NCBI RefSeq assembly: GCF_900100545.1
Contig: NZ_FNDP01000014.1
Coordinates: forward strand, 1 to 64,000
From: Pseudobutyrivibrio sp. 49
GTDB taxonomy: Bacteria; Bacillota; Clostridia; Lachnospirales; Lachnospiraceae
Direction of reading: 5' to 3'
DNA: 64,000 nt
The translations under genes were made by a program, and so were the position numbers. Position 1 is the stretch's first letter. Each line of letters begins with the position of its first letter. Under the pieces are notes generated by a model, which made no database searches, was not told where the DNA came from, and worked only from the letters and a program-made list of their open reading frames with translations. Below, in pieces: positions 33,810-41,962 of the stretch.

Positions 33810-34352
33810 ATGGGATTCTATGATTTATCAGTTGAGCAGACAAATGGCGAGATGCTTTCAATGAAGGAATTTGAGGGCAAGGTTGTTATGGTAGTTAATA
33901 CAGCTACAGGCTGTGGCTTCACACCTCACTACAAGGATATTGAGCGTATCTATGAGTTGTATCATGAGAAAGGCTTCGAGGTAGTAGATGTACCTTGTAA
34001 CCAGTTTGCAGGACAGACACCTGGAAATGATGAGGAGATTCATGAGTTCTGCCAGCTTAATTACAATACTCAGTTCCCACAGATGAAGAAGGCAGACGTT
34101 AATGGCGAGAATGCTAATGAGTTATTCAAGTATCTTAAGTCTCAGAAGGGCTTTGAAGGTTTCGGAAAGGGACCTGCAGCACTTGCTATGGGTGTGATGC
34201 TTAAGAAGATTGACAAGGATTACAAGAATAACCCAGAAATCAAGTGGAACTTTACAAAGTTTATCGTTGACCGTCAGGGTAATGTAGTCGCTCGTTTTGA
34301 GCCAACAGCTGACATGAAAAAAGTAGAAGAATGTGTCGCTTCTCTTATTTAA
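33810..34352 (+). CDS. gpx: Glutathione peroxidase-family thiol peroxidase
   Basis: The 180-residue peroxidase has the catalytic Cys in NTATGCGFTPHYKDIE, the Gln in CNQFAGQTPG and the Trp-Asn in KWNFTKFIVDRQGNVV. In bacteria without glutathione such enzymes reduce peroxides with thioredoxin. The family signature usually reads NVASKCG; the A-T-G variant here is a mild change. GGAGG precedes ATG 33810. The promoter carries two repressor-type palindromes. Monocistronic. Confidence 0.92.
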   Translation: MGFYDLSVEQTNGEMLSMKEFEGKVVMVVNTATGCGFTPHYKDIERIYELYHEKGFEVVDVPCNQFAGQTPGNDEEIHEFCQLNYNTQFPQMKKADVNGENANELFKYLKSQKGFEGFGKGPAALAMGVMLKKIDKDYKNNPEIKWNFTKFIVDRQGNVVARFEPTADMKKVEECVASLI

Positions 34353-34426
34353 TATAGGGGTAGTCTTTTTGGGGCAAAATCGTTACAATTAATTCGTTGG
34401 GGATTATGACGAAATGGAGAATTGTA

Positions 34427-36535
34427 ATGAGTTTTGAATACGTTTTTGACAAGTTAAATAATTATAAAGCTAATCTGGACAAGGAGTGGCTTTTGACAAA
34501 TGGCCTTGGTGGCTATGCTGGAAGCACCATTATCGGTGCGCACATGCGTACCCATCAGGGCTATTTGATTGCTAGCCTTCGTCCACCAGTGGATAGATAC
34601 CTGGTATTTTCTAAGACTAATGAAAGGCTTGTTTGCGGCAGCAGAATCTATGATTTGACTACTGCTCAGCACAAAGGCCCATATACCAGTGAGTTCAACC
34701 AGGGCAATATGCATCTGAAGTATTTCAAATATGATGGCACCATCACTTATGTTTATGAGGCAGGCGGCATGCGTCTTACCAAGACTATCTCATTGGTTTA
34801 CGGTAAGAATCAGTGTGTTATCGCATATACGTTAGAAAACAATGGGCCAGCTGCAGGAGTAGTCATCACTCCACTTATGAATTTTAGAGAGCATGGCCAG
34901 CACATGACTGTTGATGATTTACGATGGGAGCTTCCAGAGGAAGTATTCCAGGAGGTTAGGGATGAAGCTAGTGGAAATATTGGCTTCTTCTACAAGCCGG
35001 TTGGGCATTCAAACGTGCGTATTTCTCTTATCAGCGCAGGCTGCGAGATGGTTAAGCGTAACAACATCTACGATGAAAATATGGAGCTTCAATTTGAGTT
35101 GGATAACGAAGCAGATGGTCTGGATTGTCACCTGAAGCCATACGATTTCGTTATGGAAGTTGAAGAAGGAGGAGTATCAAAATGTTCCTTCGTATGTACT
35201 GTAGATGTTCGTGAAAATGTTGGTAAAAAGAAAGGTGCTTTCGAGAAGCTTCCTGCTATAGAAAAGGACACAGCCTTTGTTGAGATAGAGAAAGCTAAAA
35301 AGAGAGTTGCCGAATTAATCGAAAAGGCAGAATTCACAGAGGAGGATGAGCTTGCACAGCTTCTTACAGTTGCCGCTGATCAGTTTATTGTGGATAGACG
35401 CTCTACAGGTGAAAAGACTATCATGGCAGGCTATCCATGGTTTACAGACTGGGGCCGCGATACTATGATTGCTTTCACAGGTCTTTGCCTTGAAACAGGA
35501 AGATTTGACGATGCTAAATCAATTCTCCTTTCTTTTTCAAAGTATATAAAAAATGGTTTGGTTCCAAATATGTTCCCTGATGACGGAAAGGAACCACTTT
35601 ACAATACAGCAGATGCGTCCCTTTGGTATTTCTATGCAGTATACAATTATCTGAAATACGTAGATACGGATGAAGCATGGAAGTTCGTGGAGACTGAGAT
35701 ATACCCTGGACTTCAGGAAATCATGGGAGCTTATCGAAAGGGAACCTTGTTCTCAATCGGAATGGATGACGATGCTCTTATGCGTGCAGGATCTGGTCTT
35801 GATCAGGTTACATGGATGGATGTGCGTATCAATGATGAGGTTGTTACACCACGTCACGGCAAGCCAGTTGAGATTAACGCACTTTGGTATAATGCGCTTA
35901 TGACCATGGAAGAGATTTCTCGCGGCATTGCAAGGAGAACTCACAACAAGCCAGAAAATTATCTTGCTTACGCAGGCGGCTGCAGTCAGCTTGCTATGTG
36001 GGTAAAGGAAGCCTTTAATGAGGAATTCTGGTATGAAGAGGGCGGTTATCTTTATGATGTAGTAAGCGATGATTTCAAGGATGTCAGCCTTCGACCAAAT
36101 CAGATTTTTGCAGTCAGCCTTCCATTTACAATGCTTGATCCTGAAAAGGAAAAGTCAGTTGTGCGTGTGGTTAAGGACAGACTTTATGTTGGAGTGGGAC
36201 TTCGTTCACTTGATGTGGATGACCCACAATATGTTGGTATTTATAAGGGGGCACTTGAAAAGCGTGACCATGCATATCATCAGGGAACAGCTTGGGGATT
36301 TTTACTTGGTGCATTCATTGAAAGCTACTTAAAGGTTGGTGGCGGAAGCCCTCAGTCTATCGAGGAGGCAAAAGCTTTCTTTGAGCCAGTAGAGCAGCAT
36401 CTTGTTAAGAATTGCATCGGTTCAATCTGTGAGATTTTTGACGGAGACGAGCCACACTACGGACGTGGCTGCTATGCCCAGGCATGGTCTGTAGGCGAGG
36501 TGCTCAGAGCCTATGCGTTGCTAAAATCTGAATAA
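34427..36535 (+). CDS. Amylo-alpha-1,6-glucosidase (glycogen debranching enzyme)
   Basis: The 702-residue enzyme has two parts. The N-terminal bacterial glycogen-debranching domain (about 1-270) reads KEWLLTNGLGGYAGSTIIGA. The C-terminal (alpha/alpha)6 glucosidase domain (about 300-702) reads MAGYPWFTDWGRDTMIAFTG, DASLWYFYAVYNYL, EINALWYNAL, SLRPNQIFAVSLPF and YHQGTAWGFLLGAFIE. These match the archaeal-type debranching enzymes that remove alpha-1,6 branches. Met at 34427 follows TGGAGA; upstream in-frame starts lack a site. Likely cytoplasmic, acting on stored glycogen. Confidence 0.88.
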   Translation: MSFEYVFDKLNNYKANLDKEWLLTNGLGGYAGSTIIGAHMRTHQGYLIASLRPPVDRYLVFSKTNERLVCGSRIYDLTTAQHKGPYTSEFNQGNMHLKYFKYDGTITYVYEAGGMRLTKTISLVYGKNQCVIAYTLENNGPAAGVVITPLMNFREHGQHMTVDDLRWELPEEVFQEVRDEASGNIGFFYKPVGHSNVRISLISAGCEMVKRNNIYDENMELQFELDNEADGLDCHLKPYDFVMEVEEGGVSKCSFVCTVDVRENVGKKKGAFEKLPAIEKDTAFVEIEKAKKRVAELIEKAEFTEEDELAQLLTVAADQFIVDRRSTGEKTIMAGYPWFTDWGRDTMIAFTGLCLETGRFDDAKSILLSFSKYIKNGLVPNMFPDDGKEPLYNTADASLWYFYAVYNYLKYVDTDEAWKFVETEIYPGLQEIMGAYRKGTLFSIGMDDDALMRAGSGLDQVTWMDVRINDEVVTPRHGKPVEINALWYNALMTMEEISRGIARRTHNKPENYLAYAGGCSQLAMWVKEAFNEEFWYEEGGYLYDVVSDDFKDVSLRPNQIFAVSLPFTMLDPEKEKSVVRVVKDRLYVGVGLRSLDVDDPQYVGIYKGALEKRDHAYHQGTAWGFLLGAFIESYLKVGGGSPQSIEEAKAFFEPVEQHLVKNCIGSICEIFDGDEPHYGRGCYAQAWSVGEVLRAYALLKSE

Positions 36536-36628
36536 TTATGGAAATGGTTAGAATTAACTTACTACCTTTTTTATAAAACTTATGGTAAATTATACCTGTT
36601 TAAATAATAAATTTTGGAGGACAAAAAT

Positions 36629-36895
36629 ATGTTACCAGAGCAGTCAATTGAATTTAGATATGATACACAGCTTCTTATCGAAGGTGAGGACCTTGATGAG
36701 GATGCAATCAACGATTATATTACAGAGAACTTCAAGGGGGATTGCCTTCTTGCAGTAGGTGATGAGGAGCTTATTAAGATTCACTATCACACAAACGAGC
36801 CATGGAAGGTATTAGAGTATTGCCGTAGCCTTGGCGAGATTTATGATATCGTAGTTGAGGATATGGATAGACAGGCAAGAGGTCTTCAGGGCTAA
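36629..36895 (+). CDS. Stand-alone FakA C-terminal-like domain protein
   Basis: The 88-residue protein reads YDTQLLIEGEDLDEDAINDY then KGDCLLAVGDEELIKIHYHT, GEIYDIVVEDM. This is the pattern of the C-terminal domain of fatty-acid kinase FakA (YloV), where the equivalent reads G-D-S-L-V-V-V-G-D-D-x-L-x-K-V-H-V-H-T. Here it is a complete small gene without the kinase domain. ATG 36629 follows TTGGAGG. The stop overlaps the guanine deaminase start (TAATG), so the two are coupled. Function unknown; ligand binding or a regulatory partner role is possible. Confidence 0.7.
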   Translation: MLPEQSIEFRYDTQLLIEGEDLDEDAINDYITENFKGDCLLAVGDEELIKIHYHTNEPWKVLEYCRSLGEIYDIVVEDMDRQARGLQG

Positions 36896-38190
36896 TGAGA
36901 GATAATAGCAGTTTTGTACTTAGGGGAGGCATTGCCTTTCCTGAAAGTAAAAAAAGTATAACTACATATTATAGAGGATATATTGTCTGTGTAGATGGCG
37001 TTTGCGTGGGTGCGTTCCCTACCTTGCCTGAGGAATACAAAGGCCTTCCACTTTATGATTACGGCGAGAGACTTATCATTCCGGGCATGACAGATCTTCA
37101 TGTTCATGCGCCTCAGTATACATTCCGTGGAATCGGTATGGATGAAGAGCTTTTAGAGTGGCTTTCTACATACACTTTCCCAGAAGAAGCAAAGTATGCT
37201 GATTTGGAGTATGCGCGCCGCGCTTACAAGTATTTTACTGAGGATTTACGCCGTTGCTTCTCTACACGTGCAGTAGTCTTTGGCACACTTCATAATGAAG
37301 CAACTCTTGAGCTGATGGATCAGCTTGAGGAGACAGGCCTTATCACATATGTTGGTAAGGTAAACATGGATAGAAACGGTGGAGAGATTCTACAGGAAGA
37401 GAGTGCTGAGGCATCACTTCAGGCTACAGTTGAATGGCTTGAAAAGTGCAAGGGCAGATACGTAAATACGAATCCAATTCTTACACCTAGATTTATCCCA
37501 TCATGCTCTAATGAGCTTATGCAGGGATTGGGAGATCTTTCAAGAGAGACCGGACTTCGTATTCAGTCACATCTTTCAGAAAATCTTTCTGAGATAGCAT
37601 GGGTTAAAGAACTGGTTCCATCATCAAGCTGTTATGCAAATGCCTACGAGCTTTTTGATACAATGGGTACTCCAGAATGTCCTACAATCATGGCACACTG
37701 TGTTCATTCGGATGAAAAGGAAATGGAGATTCTCAAGAAGCATGGAGCTTACATTGCTCACTGTGCAGATTCTAATATGAATCTTACATCAGGTATTGCA
37801 CCTGTCAGAAAGTTTCTGGATGCAGGTATTAACATTGGTCTTGCTACAGACGTGGCAGCAGGTTCATCTATGAACATGGTAAAGACAATGCTTATTACCC
37901 TTCAGGCATCAAAGATGTACTATCGTCTTGTTGATCAGAACGTTAAGCCACTTACTTTTGAAGAGGTATTCTATATTGCAACAGAAGGTGGCGGAAGCTA
38001 TTTTGGTAAGGTTGGTTCTTTCAAACCAGGCTATGATTTTGACGCAGTAGTTATTGATGACAGCAAGATGTATTCTATGCGAGATATGTCTATTCGTGAG
38101 CGCATTGAGAGAATGTGTTATAACGATGCAGACGCAGTTATAAAAGATAAATTTGTTAAAGGACGTAAGGTCTATACAAGAACAGAGTAA
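36895..38190 (+). CDS. guaD: Guanine deaminase-like amidohydrolase
   Basis: The 431-residue amidohydrolase turns guanine into xanthine and ammonia. It has IIPGMTDLHVHAPQYTFRGI (metal H-x-H and the guanine-deaminase HAPQY), FGTLHNEAT, RIQSHLSENLSEIAWV, MAHCVHSDEKEM, HCADSNMNLTSGI and GLATDVAAGSSMNM. The HAPQY and SHLSEN blocks point to guanine deaminase rather than other members. Start overlaps the preceding small gene by one base. A terminator follows. Confidence 0.85.
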   Translation: MRDNSSFVLRGGIAFPESKKSITTYYRGYIVCVDGVCVGAFPTLPEEYKGLPLYDYGERLIIPGMTDLHVHAPQYTFRGIGMDEELLEWLSTYTFPEEAKYADLEYARRAYKYFTEDLRRCFSTRAVVFGTLHNEATLELMDQLEETGLITYVGKVNMDRNGGEILQEESAEASLQATVEWLEKCKGRYVNTNPILTPRFIPSCSNELMQGLGDLSRETGLRIQSHLSENLSEIAWVKELVPSSSCYANAYELFDTMGTPECPTIMAHCVHSDEKEMEILKKHGAYIAHCADSNMNLTSGIAPVRKFLDAGINIGLATDVAAGSSMNMVKTMLITLQASKMYYRLVDQNVKPLTFEEVFYIATEGGGSYFGKVGSFKPGYDFDAVVIDDSKMYSMRDMSIRERIERMCYNDADAVIKDKFVKGRKVYTRTE

Positions 38191-38192
38191 TG

Positions 38193-38226
38193 AAAACAGA
38201 GCGGTGAAAGCTGCTCTGTTTTTTGT
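38193..38226 (+). terminator. Intrinsic terminator of guaD
   Basis: AAAACAGAGC (38193-38202) pairs with GCTCTGTTTT (38213-38222), and the T run continues to 38224. Confidence 0.8.
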
Positions 38227-38402
38227 TTGCCTAAATTAAAAAGATAACAGATAAAACACAGTTCTAACAAAAACTTCTACTATAATCCATTAATGTAGAA
38301 CTATAGAGTGGTGAGTTATACAATATCAATAATTTGTATCTTATATTTTTGTCTAAAAAGTCTAAAATAGAGGACATATGAATAAGATAAGGAGGTGTTT
38401 TC

Positions 38403-39089
38403 TTGAATTTAGCAGAAGAGCTTATTGAAGAGCTAAATTGTGAAGCCGTTTTTACCCTCCACATAGGCAGCTATGAAATTCCGGTTATGGAGTCAGTAGT
38501 AGTTACTTGGATTGTAATGGGCATTCTTATTCCGCTAGCCATATTCTTAACGGCCGGATTAAAGACACAAAACATAAGCAAGAAACAGGCTTTCGCTGAG
38601 TTTATCTACGAAAAGCTACACAGCATCGTAGGTGGAATGCTAGGCGAGGAAGCAAAGCAGTACACGGTCTATCTTTCCACAGTCCTTTTATACATTGGCT
38701 TATCAAATATAATTGGATTGATTGGATTTAAGTCACCAACTAAGGACTTAAACGTAACATTAGCATTGGCACTTATGAGTATCATTCTTGTTGAAGGTGC
38801 AGGTATTTACCAGCACGGGGTTCGAAAGTGGCTCCATAATTTTACAGAGCCGGTTGCCATCGTAACGCCATTCAATATTCTTGATGTATTCACAAGACCA
38901 TTGTCATTGTGCATGCGACTTTTCGGAAATGTACTTGGTGCATTCGTAATCATGGAATTACTTAAGATTGTATGCCCACCAGTTATTCCAGCAATCTTCA
39001 GCGTATATTTTGATTTGTTTGACGGATTGCTTCAGGCATATGTCTTTGTATTCTTAACATCGTTATATATTAAAGAGGCAGTAGAATAA
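38403..39089 (+). CDS. atpB: ATP synthase subunit a
   Basis: The 228-residue membrane subunit of F0 forms the ion half-channels. About five to six hydrophobic segments are seen, with the essential Arg in FTRPLSLCMRLFGNVLGAF and the C-terminal GLLQAYVFVFLTSLYI. The start is TTG 38403: AAGGAGGTG lies five bases upstream and no ATG fits. It is first of the atp operon (a, c, b, delta-alpha, gamma, beta, epsilon); no atpI gene is seen before it. TTCTAC/GTAGAA inverted repeats surround a TATAAT at about 38280, a possible operon promoter. Confidence 0.93.
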   Translation: MNLAEELIEELNCEAVFTLHIGSYEIPVMESVVVTWIVMGILIPLAIFLTAGLKTQNISKKQAFAEFIYEKLHSIVGGMLGEEAKQYTVYLSTVLLYIGLSNIIGLIGFKSPTKDLNVTLALALMSIILVEGAGIYQHGVRKWLHNFTEPVAIVTPFNILDVFTRPLSLCMRLFGNVLGAFVIMELLKIVCPPVIPAIFSVYFDLFDGLLQAYVFVFLTSLYIKEAVE

Positions 39090-39109
39090 ACTTCTAGGAG
39101 GAAAAATTT

Positions 39110-39334
39110 ATGAACACAATTATCGCAATTGGAGCAGGTATCGCAGTTGTAACAGGTCTTGGAGCAGGTATCGGTATCGGTATCGCAACAGGTAAGGCTT
39201 GCGAAGGTATCGCACGTCAGCCAGAGGCAGAGAGCAAGATTCAGAAGAACCTTATCTTAGGTTGTGCCCTTGCAGAGGCAACAGCTATTTACGGTTTCGT
39301 TATCGCACTTATGATTATTGTTATGCTTCAGTAA
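39110..39334 (+). CDS. atpE: ATP synthase subunit c
   Basis: The 74-residue two-helix proteolipid builds the rotor ring. Loop KACEGIARQPEAESK is conserved and the ion-binding Glu is in CALAEATAIYGFVIAL. Compared with known sodium-type c subunits (Q in helix 1, then E-S-T-x-x-Y), helix 1 has Ile for the Gln and helix 2 reads E-A-T-A-I-Y, keeping Thr and Tyr but not Ser. This favours proton coupling but is a mixed signature. AGGAGGA precedes ATG 39110. Confidence 0.94.
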   Translation: MNTIIAIGAGIAVVTGLGAGIGIGIATGKACEGIARQPEAESKIQKNLILGCALAEATAIYGFVIALMIIVMLQ

Positions 39335-39338
39335 ATGT

Positions 39339-39418
39339 ATCAAGGAGGGGCCCTTTAGGGAAGATTCCTTGATATCCAGAACTGCCCATTGCTGAAAGCA
39401 ATTATAAATGGCAGTTCT
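39339..39418 (+). promoter_or_regulatory. Two hairpins between atpE and atpF
   Basis: ATCAAGGA (39339-39346) pairs with TCCTTGAT (39366-39373) around an inner CCC/GGG stem. AGAACTGCC (39378-39386) pairs with GGCAGTTCT (39410-39418) around an inner ATTGCT/AGCAAT stem. There is no T run. They fit processing or stabilising structures that let the many-copy c subunit be made in excess over b. Confidence 0.5.
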
Positions 39419-39464
39419 TCCTTGAAAAAATGTAGATAAATAAAAAATTTAAGAGGATATAAAA

Positions 39465-39947
39465 ATGATTAACGTTTCATTTTGGAATATACTCTGGACT
39501 GTTGTGAATCTTTTGATTCTTTGTCTTGCATTCAAGAAATTCTTCTTCAAGCCAATCGACAACATCATCGAGAAGCGTCAGGAAGAAGCTAAGGAAATCT
39601 ACGACAAAGCAGAAGAGACAAACCGACAGGCAGAAGAGTACGCAAAGCAGTACGAGGATAAGCTTGCTAATGTTGAGTCTGAGAAGAAGCAGATTATTCT
39701 TGAAGCAAGAAAGAATGCAGATAATCATTATCAGAAGATTATTGCAGAGGCTCAGGAAGATGCAAAGACTATCCAGGAGAATGCTATTGCTGAGGCTACA
39801 ATCGAGAAGAATAAGATTATTTCTAGCGCAAAGAAAGAAATTGCTGATATGGTTGTAGAAGCTACAGCAAAGGTTATCGGAGGAAGAACAGGGGCTGATA
39901 TTGACAGCCAGCTGTTTGATGATTTTATTGATAAAGCAGGTGAATAA
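39465..39947 (+). CDS. atpF: ATP synthase subunit b
   Basis: The 160-residue peripheral stalk subunit has one N-terminal membrane helix (about 7-27, WNILWTVVNLLILCLAFKKF) followed by a long charged coiled coil rich in Glu, Lys and Gln (about 35-140). Family length. AGAGGAT precedes ATG 39465. Two bases separate its stop from the delta-alpha gene, whose ribosome site lies inside the end of atpF. Confidence 0.93.
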   Translation: MINVSFWNILWTVVNLLILCLAFKKFFFKPIDNIIEKRQEEAKEIYDKAEETNRQAEEYAKQYEDKLANVESEKKQIILEARKNADNHYQKIIAEAQEDAKTIQENAIAEATIEKNKIISSAKKEIADMVVEATAKVIGGRTGADIDSQLFDDFIDKAGE

Positions 39948-39949
39948 CA

Positions 39950-41959
39950 GTGACAGATAAGTCTTTTAATTACATTAGTGATTTACATAGTATCAAAAAT
40001 GCGGGATCTCATCTGCAGAATGCTGCGTCTATCATTGAGATGATACCAGCAATCGGTGAGGAACTCGCGGATCCTACTGTGCCTGACACTAAAAAGCACA
40101 TGATAGTTGATAAAATCTTTCCACGTGAAATTAGAGATTTTATGAAACTACTTTGCGATAATGGTGATTTTGACTCATTTGGTGAAATCGTTTCTGATTA
40201 CAAGGCATTCCTTGAAAATCAGGGTGAAAGCATTGAATATGCAACACTTAAATATGTTACAGCACCTACAGATGAGCAGCTTGCAGGAATCAGAAAGTTC
40301 CTTGCAAAGGAATTTGGCAGTGAGGATATCCTTATTAAGAAGGAGGAAGATCCTTCACTTAAGAGTGGTTTCGTTCTTACAGTTGGCTCAAGAGAGTATG
40401 ACTGGAGTGAGCAGAGCCGTATCGAGCAGCTTTCACAGAAGATTAACGAGGCTGTTCAGAAGAGTACAGTAGATGAAAATATCCTTTCCATCTTAAGATC
40501 AAGTATTGATGATTTTGAGGTTAAGGATAAGGAAGTTGGTATCGTTAAATGGGTTGGTGATGGTATCGTCAACGTAAATGGTATCGACCACGCTTTTTAT
40601 GGTGAGATTGTTATCTTTGACTGTGGTGTCAAAGGTATGGTTCAGGATATTCGTCGTGATGAAATCGGTATTATCCTTTTCGACCGCGATGTAGATATAA
40701 AGGAAGGCTCAAAGGTAGTACGTACTGGCAAGATGGCTGGTATTCCTGTTGGCGAGGGCTTCCTTGGAAGAATCGTAGATGCTCTTGGTACTCCTATCGA
40801 TGGTAAGGGAGAAATCGATGCAGATGGCTTCCGACCAGTTGAGTGCCCAGCACCAAGCATCGTAGATAGAAAATCGGTTAGCCAGCCTATGGAGACAGGT
40901 CTTCTTTCTATTGATTCAATGTTCCCTATCGGACGTGGTCAGCGTGAGCTTATCATTGGTGATAGACAAACAGGTAAGACATCAATTGCTACAGATACAA
41001 TTATCAATCAGAAGGGCAAGGATGTTGTCTGCGTTTACGTTGCAATCGGACAGAAGGCATCTACAATTGCAAAGCTTGTTAATACATTAAAGGAGCACGG
41101 TGCTATGGATTACACTATCATCGTTAGTGCCACAGCAGCAGATCCAGCTCCACTTCAGTATATTGCACCATATGCAGGTACAGCTCTTGCAGAATATTTC
41201 ATGTATTCAGGCAAGGACGTACTTATTGTATATGATGATTTATCAAAGCACGCAGTTGCATACCGTGCTATTTCACTTTTGCTTGAGCGTTCTCCAGGAC
41301 GTGAGGCATATCCAGGTGATGTATTCTACTTACACTCAAGATTATTAGAGCGTTCAGCTAGAATTATCCCAGAGGCAGGTGGCGGTTCTATTACAGCCCT
41401 TCCTATCATTGAGACACAGGCAGGTGATTTATCAGCATATATCCCTACCAACGTAATCTCAATTACTGATGGTCAGATTTTCCTTGAGTCACAGCTGTTC
41501 AACGCAGGACAGAGACCAGCGGTTAACGTAGGTCTTTCTGTATCCCGTGTAGGTGGTGCAGCTCAGACTAAGGCTATGAAGAAGGCCGCAGGTTCAATTC
41601 GTATTGATTTGGCTCAGTATCGTGAGATGGAAGTCTTCACACAGTTCTCATCAGATCTTGATGATGCTACAAAGAAGCAGCTTGCTCATGGACGTGCTCT
41701 TATGGAGCTTTTAAAGCAGCCACTTAACAGACCTTTCTCAATGGCAGAACAGGTTATTATTCTTGTGGCCGCAAATGCACATATTTTTAGTGATTTAGAT
41801 GTTATGGCAATTAAGAAGTTCAGATTAGATATGCTTGCTTTCTTCCATGAAGAGCACAGCGATATTATCAATCAGCTTAATTCAACTAAGAATATGACAG
41901 ATGAGTTAAAGGAAAGTATCATCGAGGCAGCTACTGAGTTTAAAAACAATCAGGAGTAA
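39950..41959 (+). CDS. atpHA: ATP synthase delta-alpha fusion
   Basis: One uninterrupted 669-residue frame. Residues 1 to about 170 are a complete delta (OSCP) subunit: NAASIIEMIPAIGEELADPT, then IEYATLKYVTAPTDEQLAGI, KSGFVLTVGSREYDWSEQSR. From about 171 it is a full alpha subunit: VDENILSILRSSIDDFEVKD, VGDGIVNVNGIDHAFYGEI, Walker A GDRQTGKT (about 337), QYIAPYAGTALAEYFM and LLERSARIIPEAGGGSITAL. Elsewhere delta and alpha are separate neighbouring genes. Start is GTG 39950. No in-frame ATG, GTG or TTG is present across the junction (40,360-40,630), so alpha cannot easily be made alone. The fusion would give three delta parts per F1 instead of one. Confidence 0.9.
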   Translation: MTDKSFNYISDLHSIKNAGSHLQNAASIIEMIPAIGEELADPTVPDTKKHMIVDKIFPREIRDFMKLLCDNGDFDSFGEIVSDYKAFLENQGESIEYATLKYVTAPTDEQLAGIRKFLAKEFGSEDILIKKEEDPSLKSGFVLTVGSREYDWSEQSRIEQLSQKINEAVQKSTVDENILSILRSSIDDFEVKDKEVGIVKWVGDGIVNVNGIDHAFYGEIVIFDCGVKGMVQDIRRDEIGIILFDRDVDIKEGSKVVRTGKMAGIPVGEGFLGRIVDALGTPIDGKGEIDADGFRPVECPAPSIVDRKSVSQPMETGLLSIDSMFPIGRGQRELIIGDRQTGKTSIATDTIINQKGKDVVCVYVAIGQKASTIAKLVNTLKEHGAMDYTIIVSATAADPAPLQYIAPYAGTALAEYFMYSGKDVLIVYDDLSKHAVAYRAISLLLERSPGREAYPGDVFYLHSRLLERSARIIPEAGGGSITALPIIETQAGDLSAYIPTNVISITDGQIFLESQLFNAGQRPAVNVGLSVSRVGGAAQTKAMKKAAGSIRIDLAQYREMEVFTQFSSDLDDATKKQLAHGRALMELLKQPLNRPFSMAEQVIILVAANAHIFSDLDVMAIKKFRLDMLAFFHEEHSDIINQLNSTKNMTDELKESIIEAATEFKNNQE

Positions 41960-41962
41960 GCT

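Noticed and set aside
39110-39334. Sodium-dependent ATP synthase
   Set aside because: Two of the key sodium-site residues (Gln in helix 1, Ser after the Glu) are missing, so it was not called sodium type.
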